Source: Lutraria lutraria (lineage: Eukaryota > Mollusca > Bivalvia > Venerida > Mactridae). From it: 64,000 nt of DNA. The stretch covers positions 11,304,414 through 11,368,413 of the forward strand of contig OZ026835.1 of assembly GCA_964023205.1 (NCBI GenBank), written 5' to 3'. The translations under genes and the position numbers were made by a program. Positions 28,401 to 38,112 of the stretch are shown here, one piece after another; within the stretch, counting starts at the first letter, position 1, and every line of letters starts with the position of its first letter. The notes beneath the pieces are model-generated. The model was given only the letters and a program-made list of their open reading frames with translations. It was not told the DNA's origin and searched no databases.

Positions 28401-31400
28401 GATTATCATACAAATTACGACAGTTATCAAATTTCATTGAAGTTGCATGCAATAGACCATGAAATTATGTGGCTCTGACAGTTGAATAAAATGGCACTAA
28501 ATATACCTACCTGATGTTACCTCAGAATGATAGACAAGGATGATAGGAAAGAGAAAAAGAGAACCAGATGTACAAAGCATTCAAATATTTGAACATACAA
28601 ATGTCCATTGGAATATTTATTTCAAGTTTACCAGGTAAACAAATACTTAGTAAAGGTATACAAAATAAACAAGTATCTAATAAGGGAAAAAATTTAAACA
28701 CAAAAATATGCCTTAAAAATTAAGTTAATGTTTACAATATATGAAATGTACAAAAATGTAGCATCAAATTTGATGTAGTTATTCAAGGAAAACAAAAATA
28801 TGATACCGTAAAACAGGAAGTGTTTACCAAACAAAGATGTACCTAAACACCAACTGGGTGGTAATTTCAAATTACTGAACTAACAAGGACTTGACCATTG
28901 ACCTTCTGACCAAAAAATCAATGGGGTCATCTTGTGATGATCAACTTCCCTGCATAAAACCCAATTGTTCTCTAGTTCTAAAAATCAATATGGGTCATTT
29001 ACATGCGATAACCAACCTCCCAATCAAGTCTGGGGACCTTAAGCTAAACTGTGTTCTGGTTATTGGTCAGACAAAGTTTAGTATTGAAGGTCACTCCAAA
29101 ACTGACCTTTGATCTACTGACCTCAAAATCATTAGAGGTTATTTACATGTGGACCGTAGACCAAATTGTCCCTATTACGGACTAAATCAACATGCGCTAA
29201 GCAATATATACCCCCACTTCTTTAAGGAGGGACATAACCATGACAGGGATATGAAGTGTCACAGAAATCTCATTCATCAGTTTCTGTAACTTTATTTGTT
29301 AATTATTCAAGAAAATCTTATAAAACATTTTCACCTGACCAATTGATCTGTAATATAGTTTGACCTATTGCTCCCAGATAGAGCAACTTCTAATTAAAAA
29401 AGTTCTGCAAAAAGTCGCAATTAATCTTATAAGTTAATCATACATCTACTGTGAAATTAGAATCATAACTTTGGCTCAAAATAACTGTAACCTAGACACT
29501 AACCAGAAGCAGATCTAATTATTATTTACGGTAGACTTAATCCACAGTTAACTTCAAAATTTTAATGCGTTTGATTATGATCAAATATAAGTCAGCAAAA
29601 CTAGGGGCCCATTTAATAGACATATCTTTGCTGACAATATATTGTAAACTTAAAAATCTTGCAAGTGATATACATTACAGCCATTTATACTTAACAGGAA
29701 CAATATTAGCCTTATACAATAAAATCTTTAAATATGAGGGTAGGCAAAATATGCCATTCAAAAATATTATCTGATTTAATAATGTCTATGAAGCAGGCCC
29801 CAGATGCAGAATTACTGAAGACCCTAATTACTGATGAAGCAAGCTGCACAAATCAATGTATAAATTGATTGGATAATTAAAGAATTTACATAATAACATT
29901 GGAAATAGGACTGAAGCCCTTTCAGTGTTTTTGGGACTAATTTGGGTCCAAAAATCAGTCCCATTCCAATATCTGAAAAATAAAGTTTTCCCCTCTACAT
30001 TCAAAAATAAATTCCCCTTCAGTAGAATTTTGTTTTTCTTGAAAACATTTTGGTGAAAAAGTTCACTAAATTAATCTGCAGGCTCTTTGTCGGTAACCAT
30101 CAAGATTGTAACTTATTGATAACTAAATGTTTGACGGTATGTATACATTTTGTTATCATTCCCTTTTTTCTCCCCTCAAGATGCAATTTTCCCCTTCCAA
30201 AGGGCCAGTCACCTTTCCCTAAAAGTGAAAAAATACTGCCTTCCAGACCTCAAAATGATGATGAAACGTTACTAGATATTATAGGTAACAACATCAATAA
30301 CAATAATGCTCAATTTGTAATTCCAAAAACAAAAGTGTTTTTCTGGGGGAGGAGGACTTTTGTACCAAAATGGTATTGAATTACATACCGAAGTATCAGA
30401 GCATTATTTTAAATTGCTTTTTACAAAAATGTATTCAAACATCAGTCATTTCAGCCAAGCGTACTTCTTTGCTAACATATAGACATGAACAAACATTAAG
30501 ATACCTAGAAATGACTCATATTGTGAAGTGGCTCACATACCCCTCTCAGAACTAGTTACAAAATAACATACATAACACGATATCATAATAAATAAACATA
30601 TCAATGATTTGTATTAACACTGTAGAACACCTGTAGGATGGTAATTTGCCCTTCGTATCTTTGATGTAAGTAATGTAGAGTTTCCACAGGTCTATGTTCA
30701 GTATCTTGATGAGACATCTTTGAAACAACTGAAAGAGAAAAAACAACTTTAACAAACTAACTACAAGTGAACAAGAGGTTGCTTTGGCATGCTTGACAAT
30801 AGCCTTTATATCTAAATGAGATCCATGTGAAAAAGTAGAAGCAAAGTTTCAAATAAACATTTCCCTACATAATTCAAGTAGAAAAATAGTTGAAGAGAGT
30901 AACAGTCTTCAAACTAACCCACAAGCCAAAGCCTTGAAGGTTTTAATTGAAGACCAAGTATTCAAGCTAGTGAACTTTCTAAAAACCCAGGTATTCAGGC
31001 TAGTGGTAAAATGTGTTTATTTAAATAGCTTACTTATACACTAGTTTGGGCCAGTGCTTTAAAACTTAAAGAGAAACAATGCAGTAAACCATTTAAGGAA
31101 CAGAAGACTGTCAAAATTGAACAAAATATTGCTGACCCACTATTTAATCCACTAATTAACACAATAATTTTACTGGCAAAGAGGGCAAGCAAGTCCTTAC
31201 AATTCATCAACGACATGGAGTCAACGAAAGTTTGCCCAAGAACTGAAGTTTTTCAAGTTGACTGTTTCCATATAACTTTGTATTGAACTGTCTATGAAAT
31301 GATTATTGATCACCAAACAAAACAACAACTTTTGACATCATTTATTGTAACCTTTTATACACTGATCCTTGTTGTCTGAAGCAGGGAGTTTTTAACTAAA

Positions 31401-34400
31401 AAACTTAGAAAGTAACATTGATAATCAGTCTCTTCCCCTCAGACAGTAAGTTAAATTTTTCTTCCCCACAAAAATATAATTCCTCTATTTGCATTGCGAA
31501 TTTCCCCCAAATTTGCATCTTTCGTTTAATTTTTCACCCAAAAGTACCTAGTGACTTCCACTTTTCCTTATAAATAAACCTGTGAATGAATCTCAAAATA
31601 TTAATGCTATAATTTGCATTCCACAGAAAAACTACTTACATGTAAACTAAAACAGTTATAAAAATGATTGTAATAGAATTGAATATTCAATGTCTTTTAT
31701 GAAAACAGCTCAAATATACCTTTTCTACTCTTTCATAATTCTTAGCCTTCAACTGAAATGATAAAAAGAAACTTGTAAGATAAAGTTATTATTTTAAGAT
31801 ATTTATCATTATAAGACAGCAATCGTCACAATGTACAGTGTCATCTCATTATAAGCCATACAATTATCAATTTATGAAGACTAGAAACATTAATTTTGAA
31901 AAGATAAAAAAATTCTGTACAGTTTCAAAATCTTTGTAAAAATGCCTACAAAATTAAACTAAGTGCAAAAAGCGTGTTGTTGTCGAAAAAACTTTATACA
32001 TTGTATAGAACCAAACAAAAAACGCCAGTTTCGGAATTTTTCATAAACAGTCAGAGCTAGAATAAATACATAAACAATTACCTGAACACATATAACTACA
32101 TCTATTGTCCAGGGAGAGCATGTTGTTTCAGGGATTTTTTGGGGGGATTTTATAGCCGAAATTCGGTCATATTCCCAATGGAAAATAGTATCTTTTTTTC
32201 CCAATTCACTGACAAAAATTCCCAATAAAAAAAAGTTGAACATTGCAAAAATTGTAGTTATACATTTTTCCCAATTTTGATTGAAACACCGCGAAAATTC
32301 CCAATCCCAAGGGTATGGGTAATATTCCCAAAATACCGAGAAAAAACCCTGTGTTTTATAACAATGTGAGTACATTTTGTACCATATCAAGACAATAGAA
32401 ACTAGTTTATTTTCTAGCACTTTTAACAAGTCACAAGAAAATGAGTGGGAAGATTTTTTATCAGGTACCAATGACGATCTTTTTAAAATATTGAATGATT
32501 GAATGTGTACTTGTGAGGTTTGACCAGGGAACCACTGTAAGGTGACAAAGACTTTCCAACATGTTTTGAAATCAGCTCACCAATTAGAAATTTTCAATCG
32601 CCCACTTTTACCTTTTCCTTCGTGAGACAATAAATTTGATCCAATGTCTAATTTGGTATACATTGAATTTAAAAAAAATGTTTTATACAAGGAATGGTGG
32701 ACTGAATGTTCCTAATCTGTTTTAGAGATAAAAATTAAACTACTAAGAAAAAAACAGTATCTATATTATCACCTTAAAATGAATCTGTCGACCATTACCA
32801 GAGGTGGTGTCATCTTCGGGAGGAAAACATCGCGACTTCATGTAGACGCGACATAGCACTACCATAGGTTGGAAAACTTTTGTTCAGATAATTATCAGAA
32901 TTACAAATTTCAATCAAAAGATCAATTAATTATTAATCAATAATATGTATGAATACGAACATAAAAATTGAAGTATATTTTTGTAATTCCATATGTTAAT
33001 ATAATACCATTAGTACAAAATCACTTTTAATTTTATATGTCTGACTTTAAACATTATAGATACAAAAGTTTTCCCAGCTGTGAAATAAAACATTTTTCTA
33101 TCACACTTCTTACATTCAGTTCAGATATTTTATCGTAATAATTAAAATAATATATTCACCCATATTTTATCAGTGGCCAGGAGTTTAATAACTAAAGAAT
33201 TAAATCAGTAGAGTGTAATAAGAGTGATTGTTATCTGCAACCAATTGACTGCCTGTCTATACTTTATCAACTGATAAAATATGGGTAATATATTCATTAC
33301 TTTGATTTAATCCACAAATATTATTAGCAATTTCTCTCTATTTTACCTGAATATTTCAATAATTATATGCTATTTTCATTTGGCTCCTTGTTTTTTACTT
33401 GTAGCTCACAAAGGGAGACAATTCTACATTATGATTGATTTGTTTAATTGCAAGGTGTTAATGGGGGGGGGGGGGGGGTTAAAATGTTTTATCATAGAAT
33501 AATGTATGAGTTTATCTACTGTAAGCACATAATGGAAATATTACAAACCATGTAAGAAAGCAAGATTATGTGTAACATCTGAGTACGGATGCAACAATCA
33601 TTATTAGACGTAAATGTATACCAACCTGGAAACTTAAATGAGAAAGACCGACTTCTTTTGTCAAAATTGATTGCTAAAGAGAGTGACACTGACCGTTATA
33701 TAACTATGCATGACATTATATAAATAAAACACAAATACTTACAGCCACAACTAAAAGCAAAAGGACATTAATTATCTTGTTGGTTATGGGTTAAGTTTCT
33801 TCTACCTGTGGATCTAAGAATAGTTTTAGTTTTCAGTTTGATCTTTAATATTTCCATGTTGAAAATAAATATTCTAGATCTAGTATTTTTTGTCTCATAA
33901 CTTTTATTCTAAAAGCAATTTCATTTGAAAATAATTAACTTTAATTTTTTGTGGTCAAAATAATTGAATTAATTACAAATTGATGAGTAATTGTAATTTA
34001 ATTGGGAAGTTTTCAATTAATTGTAATCAAATAACTACTTTGTAAAACAATCTTACTCATCCCTGGCTAATATTAACATATAAAATACATTTATTATTAC
34101 TAATTCATGGCCCAATATAATACCCACAATTATACTTAATAAATCATAATGAATTGAACAACCAGATTTTTTACACCAAGACAATCATACACATTCTGTC
34201 ACACTCTCTCTTGCTTTACTCGTATGAGACACCCAACATCCATATATAATCTGAGTGGTATACATTCAGATATATACAGAAAGATGGGTCAATATTAAGT
34301 CGAAATAGTTTGTTTAAATCCCAAACAGCTCCTATGGTGGTGCAATAATAAGCATGAATTACAGTGGAATATCAGAGTGCATTTACTTAAAATCAGATTT

Positions 34401-37400
34401 AAAACAGAGTTAAATTCACAGACCGAAAAGCTAGCCTTAGCAATATTTTATAAACTTTTGAGATTCCTAACCGGACCAAACACATTTCTAAGTGGCTAAA
34501 TTGGTCTGCAGCCTGTTTGGTTAACAACTTAGGTTACAAATCCCTAACAAATTCATTAAATAAATTATTAAATTAGCATAGTCATTTAGTCAAAAGTATT
34601 CTTTTCACACTAAGTTATAGCTCAGTATAACTATAGATATCATCCAACGTTCATTAATGTAATCTTTCTTACCAAGATCTTTTCAAACAATTGACTGAAT
34701 GCCTTAACATTTGAATTTTTGGGTCCGATATCAGTGTTCCCACTCACATAAAATTAACAGGGGTGTGACTGCTCAAAGCGCAAAAAGGCTGAAATACCCT
34801 ACCCCCACCCCATCATGCTAGCAAAAACATCATTTTTGAGTAGGTCAGTCCGAATATGGACCCTTTTGTTTCAAAGATTTTAAGACAAAAAATAGGAAAT
34901 CAGCTGAATGGAGGAAGAATCACACCTGTAAAATATTACGTTAATCACGCAATACCAAAATTTTGGGTACGAATCACTATTGGAATGACGTAGAAGTGTA
35001 AACAATTGGGATTTTTCGAAAATCCATGACCCATTAAAATGAATGAATTTGATTGTTTTTTATCATAGTAAAAAGCCATCCATCGCGAAATGCTATTACA
35101 AGTAAAAAGTGGACTGGTTTAACTGCGATTATGCTGATTCGTCGTAGTTTGTATTTATTTAAAGAATGGAATTTCTTATTTGCAAAATATTTCGGACACC
35201 CGGGCCGACCAAGGTCGCGGATGTCATCGGTCCTTGGTGATTTCTGTCAGTCTCAGACCAACAAACTTGAGTAAGTCAAAGTTTAAGTGTCAAAGACTGC
35301 ATGGTTGTGCAAAATAAAGGAAAACCATTATGTGTTGACCTTTGTTTATAAATCCTTTCCTACACACGTTTAATGCATCGTCTGAAATTATGTCACACAA
35401 ACTTAAAACAGGTTCAGTTTGACTTCGGATGAGGCCTCAAGCAGCAAGGCACTTACTGCAAAGTTTAAATGTAAAACAAATTTTAAAAAAGTTTATACCC
35501 CCAAATTATTTTTCTTACCCCCAGATTTTGAACCCAGGGGATAAGTTTACCCCCAAATTTAGAAGTGAGTGGGATCACTGGATATTCTGCCCCGTTCCCC
35601 AAGTTAAAAAGCATAATATTTTTCCTGAGAGAAAAAATCCCCAAAATTAGTGTTTCACAATTTAATGCAAATTTTCCCCAACAAAGGGACCCGATACCTG
35701 TTCCCAAAACAGTAAAAAAGGGCATAAAAGTTTGATAGTAATAATATATATAAACAAATACACTCTGACATTCAACAAAATGCTGCAAAATATTATTTTA
35801 TTATTAATATTATATAATAATAATTTTTTATACAACAAGGATATCATAATTATAACCTACAGAATATACAGACAAATGAAAACTAATAGATCAGTTTGAA
35901 ATAAAGGCCATACCTCATGTTCGATGTAGATCTTCCAGTATCTACCAGCATTACTAAATTGTGAGACCAGTCTCTCATACACAGGCCTAGCCTGCTCTAT
36001 TGTCTTAATCTGTAATGTAAATAAAGTAGACATAAAATCATGTCATTAGTAATAAATTGGTCCAGTGATAATTATGAATAAAGAAGTTTCAAATTGTTCA
36101 GCAAATGTTTGAATTCTAGACTATATACTAAGCAAGTTATACAATTCAGGGGTCAAGACCACTGATAAAGCAACAATATAAAGACAATGTAAAAAGCAAA
36201 GAAAATATTTATGATAAAATCTCATTCAAACCTGTGCATCTCTGATCAGTACACTCCATGCCTCTGTGTCGTGTGGAGAAACTTCAACTCTCTTCTCAGC
36301 TTTCTTAACCTTGTCTGCAATAAACCCATCCTGTGAAGCAAAGACAATACATTATTGCAGAAATTTGTGTGTTTTAAAGGAAAAAGAGCGTGACTCAGTT
36401 TGAGCAGGGCTCGACACTAACAGTGGTCCGTTAGCCCGAGGCTACCTATTTTCTCCAAGGACTATCTAGGTTTCCAGACTGGGTATCCCGTCAGGTTATC
36501 TGTAATTTGGGTGACCTAAATTCTATAAATTTTAGTAAATCAGATAATAAAGCTTACAAACTTTTATTAGATCTGATGTGATGTAACCTGTATATCTTTG
36601 TTCAATACATTTCTGACGTTTTTACTTGTCTTGTATTCGAATAAAGTACACTCAATAGGCAATGAAATAAAATGACCAACACATACTTTATTTATTAAAA
36701 TGGGGACTACCTATAATTTGTAAGGAATTCCCCATTTTCTATGCTAGTACTCCTGCAGACTACCTCTTGAAAAAAATGGAGTCGAGCTCTGTTGAGTTGT
36801 TCACTTGTTAGCTTTTAAGAAGGACTTATATACATACATGGATTCGCAACTTCCGTATTAACAGTTTAAAGTAATCAAATCCCGCGATAACAAGACGTGA
36901 ATCAACGGGAATACAAGCTATTGTTTACAAAAGCGAAAATACGAAAAAATCCGTGATATCCGAATGATAATAACAGCGAAAATATCCGTGGTATTCCGAA
37001 TGTTTAATCTCGGAGACGAAAGGATTATAATAGATGTCCGCCATCTTGGAATTTAAAATGTTCGACTGATGCCTTTTTCAATGCTTATACTTAGACTTTG
37101 TGGATTATAAATGTATCTCAATATCTTTAAGGAATTTGTTGCATCCTTCACCAATTTCCCGTGCCCAATTGCCTGAGTTTTATTAGTATAATCAAATTCA
37201 TAAACACCCAAATACAGCTGTCGGACATTGCCGAGTATATAGCAATGCATTGTAGGATCGTCGAACGATATCGTTTGATCTATTTTTAGCATTTGCTAAT
37301 CCATGTATGTATATAAGGCCTTGGCTTTTAAAGAACAAGTGACTTTGACAATGAACTGCAATGTAATGCATACATCATCACCAAATATTTTTTTTATTAT

Positions 37401-37767
37401 ATGCCACTCTTGACTTTCAGATAAACAAAACAATCTGACGTTGACAGAGGTTAGTTATAGCTTAACCGGGAACGACAACCCTTGGTAAAGAATGACAGGG
37501 TACGATGGACGATGGTACGTTTTAACTTGGTGACGCTTCCTCCGTTTCGGCAAAAAGTAGGTCAAACTGCTGCATACCATTACGACGCACACAGTGATTT
37601 GAAACCTTTACTGATTTGTAAGTAATTATGGCAATTCACCCAAAGATCCTTTGCCGGATTTATCTCAAGAAAAACTGCAAGAAAGTTTAAATCGTAACCG
37701 AAGCGAAGCCGGTGAAAAATAAACAAGAAAAAGCAACCATACACTTCAGTATTACCTGCGAAGACAT
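13296..37767 (-). CDS. CSTF3: Cleavage stimulation factor subunit 3 (CstF-77), complete gene, 21 coding exons
   Basis: CstF-77 is the scaffold of the nuclear cleavage stimulation factor, which joins CstF-64 and CstF-50 and promotes pre-mRNA 3'-end cleavage and polyadenylation. I traced 21 coding exons by conserved residues and GT-AG junctions; every phase matches and the spliced frame is 2124 nt, 707 residues plus stop (human 717). Residues about 5-190 form the HAT-N repeats and about 190-540 the HAT-C dimerisation part. From 545 on are a Pro-rich linker, the PPPAAA/PPPECF segment, the conserved GPFV...FLEHFKHL piece and the basic tail [11 protein letters not shown]. The family binds CstF-64 and CstF-50 through this C-terminal part. 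The start is a 4-residue exon (MSSQ) at 37756-37767. Introns hold many mobile elements, listed separately. No frameshift or lost exon was seen. Confidence 0.95.
13697..13757 (-). CDS. CSTF3: CSTF3 exon 20
   Basis: [20 protein letters not shown], matching the conserved GPFVQVDELMEIFRRCKIP block of the CstF-64-binding C-terminal tail. Ends in phase 1. Confidence 0.92.
14300..14394 (-). CDS. CSTF3: CSTF3 exon 19
   Basis: Pro-rich segment: [19 protein letters not shown] then PPPECFH. Human has the related VPGGVFPVPPAAVVLMKLLP, so the four Met in a row are a local change. Confidence 0.94.
15382..15526 (-). CDS. CSTF3: CSTF3 exon 18
   Basis: Linker exon, less conserved: [18 protein letters not shown], then the conserved [19 protein letters not shown]. 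Ends in phase 1. Confidence 0.92.
15690..15890. repeat. Dispersed repeat in CSTF3 intron 17
   Basis: 'gtgaaacacaaatgccccca' and 'cctccaaaccaagtcagagg' followed by 'gtcactgtgaccatggccca' match the style of a bivalve dispersed family also present at 21440-21666 and 28880-29235. The 87-residue minus-strand frame here comes from the repeat. Confidence 0.5.
16060..16164 (-). CDS. CSTF3: CSTF3 exon 17
   Basis: 35 codons, phase 0 to 0: [20 protein letters not shown] then [12 protein letters not shown]; end of the HAT-C domain. Confidence 0.95.
16513..16609 (-). CDS. CSTF3: CSTF3 exon 16
   Basis: [20 protein letters not shown] then [13 protein letters not shown]; ends in phase 0 with donor gtaagc. 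Last HAT repeat region. Confidence 0.95.
16754..16866. repeat. Local tandem duplication, about 55 bp twice
   Basis: Two similar units at 16754-16805 and 16811-16866, each running from 'caccttatatata' to 'gggctcagaaat', separated by a T run. Intron 15 of CSTF3. Confidence 0.75.
16888..17223. mobile_element. 336-bp inverted-repeat element (MITE-like)
   Basis: The two ends are perfect inverted repeats over the first 30 bases, starting GTCCTGTTGTAACAATTC at 16888 and its complement ending at 17223. The identity of the arms suggests either recent insertion or constraint. The interior has no coding frame. No clear target-site duplication was found beyond a possible 2-bp AG, so the superfamily is unassigned. 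Confidence 0.75.
17295..17330. repeat. Fragment of the CAGTCAAACCTGT element family
   Basis: The words 'attcggagatgtctgctaac' and 'acaggcttgactata' match the right end of the element at 27351-27526. Only this end remains. Confidence 0.6.
17448..17517 (-). CDS. CSTF3: CSTF3 exon 15
   Basis: [19 protein letters not shown] then AEKS; phase 1 in and 2 out, donor gtaagt. Confidence 0.95.
17590..17821 (-). repeat. tRNA-derived SINE, family B, copy 1 (minus orientation)
   Basis: Read on the minus strand the head at 17821 carries a decayed tRNA-like A box, and a B box 'gggttcgagccctgg' lies near 17736-17750. The body ends with the complement of 'gagttttacgcccctttt'. It shares the whole body with the copy at 25420-25642. 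Confidence 0.75.
18090..18192 (-). CDS. CSTF3: CSTF3 exon 14
   Basis: [20 protein letters not shown] then [14 protein letters not shown]; ends in phase 1 with donor gtaagt. The 1.9-kb tandem-repeat element lies in the intron upstream of it. Confidence 0.95.
18718..20616. mobile_element. Helentron/pearl-like non-autonomous element with internal tandem repeats
   Basis: A left end with ACAAGAG and a 7-bp-stem hairpin (18723-18739, AGGGCCA/TGGCCCT) faces a right end with a hairpin GAGCAC-ATTC-GTGCTC (20589-20604), then CTCTTGT (20602-20608) and CTAA. Between them are about ten units marked by 'tagaggtccactagacaatg'. The hairpin followed by CTRR is a Helitron-type sign, and a core of about 160-bp repeats is known from oyster 'pearl' elements (established knowledge; the assignment here is inference). 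There is no coding capacity. It sits in CSTF3 intron 13, between exons 14 and 13. Confidence 0.7.
18871..20340. repeat. Higher-order tandem array, alternating 150- and 164-bp units
   Basis: Unit starts at the tagaggtcca word are 18871, 19021, 19185, 19335, 19499, 19651, 19815, 19970, 20134 and 20298. The intervals are 150, 164, 150, 164, 152, 164, 155, 164 and 164. One unit type carries 'aaaatagaataaaccccagg', the other 'aagtctatataaatcaagtg', so the real repeat is a dimer of about 315 bp. The last units have drifted. Confidence 0.9.
20843..20986 (-). CDS. CSTF3: CSTF3 exon 13
   Basis: 48 codons, phase 0 to 0: [20 protein letters not shown], then [16 protein letters not shown] and ALMEYYCSK. 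The donor gttagt after AAA was chosen because it keeps the YYCSK-EK join in frame; an upstream gtaaag would break it. Confidence 0.93.
21440..21666. repeat. Dispersed bivalve-type repeat
   Basis: Begins 'agaacaagatgtgtttaaaa' and 'acacaatgctccctatggat', continues with 'gaccttgacctttgacctac' and ends 'catgggggcataaaaaag'. This is the wording of a very common clam repeat (recalled). Intron 12 of CSTF3. Confidence 0.6.
21677..21751 (-). CDS. CSTF3: CSTF3 exon 12
   Basis: 25 codons, phase 0 to 0: [20 protein letters not shown] then LDPTL. Donor gtaatg. Confidence 0.95.
22121..22237 (-). CDS. CSTF3: CSTF3 exon 11
   Basis: 39 codons, phase 0 to 0: [19 protein letters not shown] then [13 protein letters not shown]. 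Donor gtaagt. Confidence 0.95.
22391..23782. mobile_element. 1392-bp inverted-repeat element flanked by TA
   Basis: The left end starts CCGTATATACCCGACTATAA and the right end is its complement. The 25-bp arms differ at two positions, both continuing GACGC. TA dinucleotides flank both sides (22389-22390, 23783-23784), which fits a Tc1/mariner/pogo-type target duplication. The word 'gcgtcttataagcg' recurs just inside the right end. The interior has no long frame, so it is non-autonomous and large for a MITE. Intron 10 of CSTF3. Confidence 0.8.
24045..24154 (-). CDS. CSTF3: CSTF3 exon 10
   Basis: [20 protein letters not shown] then [17 protein letters not shown]. Ends in phase 0 with donor gttagc. 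The 532-bp transposon and the 89-bp tandem duplication lie just upstream in the intron. Confidence 0.95.
24202..24345. repeat. 89-bp tandem duplication, second copy split by a transposon
   Basis: Copy 1 runs 24202-24290. Copy 2 starts at 24291, is interrupted after 24345, and resumes at 24886 to about 24923. Both copies share 'gtgccaatatttagtt', 'cctaacatactaat' and 'ccacatgttgaaaa'. Intron 9 of CSTF3. Confidence 0.85.
24346..24877. mobile_element. 532-bp inverted-repeat element with 8-bp target duplication
   Basis: Ends TCAATCTGACTAAA at the left and the complement of TCAATCTGATTAAA at the right, with weaker similarity continuing for about 65 bases around 'gatctga.gacg.cctata'. The flanks are ctgatata at 24338-24345 and at 24878-24885. 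The tandem twin 89 bp away carries the uninterrupted sequence with a single ctgatata. An 8-bp duplication suggests the hAT or P type. The interior includes a perfect palindrome AAGGTCACC-TGA-GGTGACCTT and no coding frame. Confidence 0.88.
25210..25291 (-). CDS. CSTF3: CSTF3 exon 9
   Basis: [20 protein letters not shown] followed by HALITKR. Ends in phase 1 with donor gttgga. Confidence 0.95.
25420..25642 (-). repeat. tRNA-derived SINE, family B, copy 2 (minus orientation)
   Basis: On the minus strand it begins CCTGCCTCTGTGGTCAAGTG, a tRNA-like A-box region, and runs through 'ttgctgacttcaaatcac'. The body matches 17590-17821, including 'ctaaccatcattcctgggaa' and 'actggactcccat'. Intron 8 of CSTF3. 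Confidence 0.78.
26024..26182 (-). CDS. CSTF3: CSTF3 exon 8
   Basis: 53 codons, phase 0 to 0: [20 protein letters not shown] then [17 protein letters not shown] and NTPEEATQ. Longest internal exon; it joins HAT-N to HAT-C. Confidence 0.96.
26708..26834 (-). CDS. CSTF3: CSTF3 exon 7
   Basis: Reads [20 protein letters not shown] then [18 protein letters not shown]; near-identical to the HAT-N end in other animals. Ends in phase 0 with donor gtatgt. Confidence 0.95.
27003..27131 (-). repeat. tRNA-derived SINE, family C, fragment
   Basis: The minus-strand head reads AGGGGTCACCTTGGTATAGT followed by 'ggttatggtctctcac', a tRNA-like A box, then 'gtgagtttgaatcccacc', a B-box-like stretch. A related copy lies at 42935-43126. 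Confidence 0.6.
27351..27526. mobile_element. 176-bp MITE, CAGTCAAACCTGT family
   Basis: Left end CAGTCAAACCTGTGAATAAA and right end the complement of CAGTCACACCTGTGTTAGC, flanked by TA at 27349-27350 and 27527-27528. The interior is itself partly repetitive, with 'ctttattcagaggtcatttt' and similar words. Related copies lie at 58445-58605 and, as a fragment, at 17295-17330. Confidence 0.8.
27622..27723 (-). CDS. CSTF3: CSTF3 exon 6
   Basis: Completes an Arg codon, then [19 protein letters not shown] and [13 protein letters not shown]. Phase 2 in and 2 out, donor gtaagt. Confidence 0.95.
28880..29235. repeat. Dispersed bivalve-type repeat in CSTF3 intron 5
   Basis: 'gaccattgaccttctgacca', 'aaccaacctcccaatcaagt' and 'aggtcactccaaaactgacc' are of the same style as 15690-15890 and 21440-21666. 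The 73-residue plus frame is part of this repeat. Confidence 0.5.
30631..30728 (-). CDS. CSTF3: CSTF3 exon 5
   Basis: Phase 0 in and 2 out. Reads [20 protein letters not shown] then DTKGKLPSY; a HAT repeat. Acceptor tctctttcag, donor gtgttc. Confidence 0.95.
31720..31752 (-). CDS. CSTF3: CSTF3 exon 4 (11-codon microexon)
   Basis: [11 protein letters not shown], phase 0 to 0. It corresponds to IKAKNYDKVEK in the human protein and fills the gap between YIEHE and LFQRCL exactly. Acceptor tcatttcag, donor gtatat. Confidence 0.93.
33158..33286. mobile_element. 129-bp inverted-repeat element with 9-bp target duplication
   Basis: Exact 17-base ends (ACCCATATTTTATCAGT and complement) are flanked on both sides by aatatattc (33149-33157 and 33287-33295). 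Just inside the right end is a second near-palindrome, 'tatactttatcaactgataa'. A solo form of that right-end hairpin occurs at about 47450-47478. The superfamily is unassigned; 9-bp duplications are typical of Mutator-like elements. Confidence 0.8.
33463..33478. repeat. G16 homopolymer run
   Basis: Sixteen consecutive G. Others in this window are G12 at 7783-7794, C20 at 40296-40315 and C16 at 44343-44358. Confidence 0.95.
35914..36009 (-). CDS. CSTF3: CSTF3 exon 3
   Basis: 32 codons, phase 0 to 0, including [12 protein letters not shown] and YWKIYIEHE, a standard HAT helix pair. Donor gtatgg. Confidence 0.95.
36232..36330 (-). CDS. CSTF3: CSTF3 exon 2
   Basis: 33 codons, phase 0 to 0, reading [14 protein letters not shown] through [13 protein letters not shown]; this begins the first HAT repeat. 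The intron upstream carries the 505-bp inverted-repeat element. Confidence 0.95.
36819..37323. mobile_element. 505-bp inverted-repeat element, AAGGACTTATATACATAC family, with 8-bp target duplication
   Basis: The ends are 26-base inverted repeats with 24 matches, starting GAAGGACTTATATACATAC at the left and CAAGGCCTTATATACATAC on the complement of the right. The sequence gcttttaa flanks both sides (36811-36818, 37324-37331), pointing to a hAT-like type. The interior has no recognised coding frame. It does contain CCAAGATGGCGG near 37058 on the minus strand, which is a YY1-type motif. The element lies in CSTF3 intron 1. Confidence 0.85.
37756..37767 (-). CDS. CSTF3: CSTF3 exon 1 (start, 4 codons)
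   Basis: ATG TCT TCG CAG followed by the donor gtaata, phase 0, gives MSSQ joined to [13 protein letters not shown]. The -3 base is A. The human protein begins MSGDG and is similarly short before the VKKAEK block. A competing CCAAGATGGCGG (YY1-like) ATG at 37058 lies inside a transposon and has no good donor, so this one is preferred. Confidence 0.75.
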
Positions 37768-38112
37768 CCTTAAGTGTTAAGCCTAAATTCGTTATCAATA
37801 AAATGCGGTGTGAAAGATTGTCATACGAAGTCAATATGCATAGTCGCTGTGAAATAGATACAAATCACACGCGACAGAATAATAAGTAAAATGGCGTCTC
37901 ATACGATAAACACGAAACCATTCCGCATATAACATTGACTGGTACCCGTGAGAGACATTCTCTTTAAACTGGTTCTCGCTCCATGTTGCAGTGCACCAAA
38001 CGCTTTGAACACACAAGTCAACGGGAACCAGTTTACATTCACTTTAGACAAATCGAGTACCAAGAATGGATGGTATTAGATTTAAATATTATTTGTCGGC
38101 TGTTAGATAACT

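Larger units (their letters stand above)
31753..35913. other. CSTF3 intron 3, the longest intron (4.2 kb)
   Basis: It contains a 129-bp inverted-repeat element at 33158-33286, a G16 run at 33463-33478, and two stretches rich in 'cccaatt' or 'acccccaaatt' words (about 32110-32350 and 35490-35710) that look like a decayed dispersed family. The 170-residue minus frame at 31959-32471 falls largely on one of these and is not supported as a gene. Confidence 0.6.

Noticed and set aside
31959..32471. 170-residue open frame on the minus strand in CSTF3 intron 3
   Set aside because: Much of it is repetitive 'cccaatt' sequence; composition is Phe/Trp-rich and unlike a real protein, with no family signal.
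37047..37058. ATGGCGGACATC as the CSTF3 start
   Set aside because: Good YY1-like context but inside the 505-bp transposon, and followed by no strong splice donor; MSSQ at 37756-37767 joins in frame with a strong donor.
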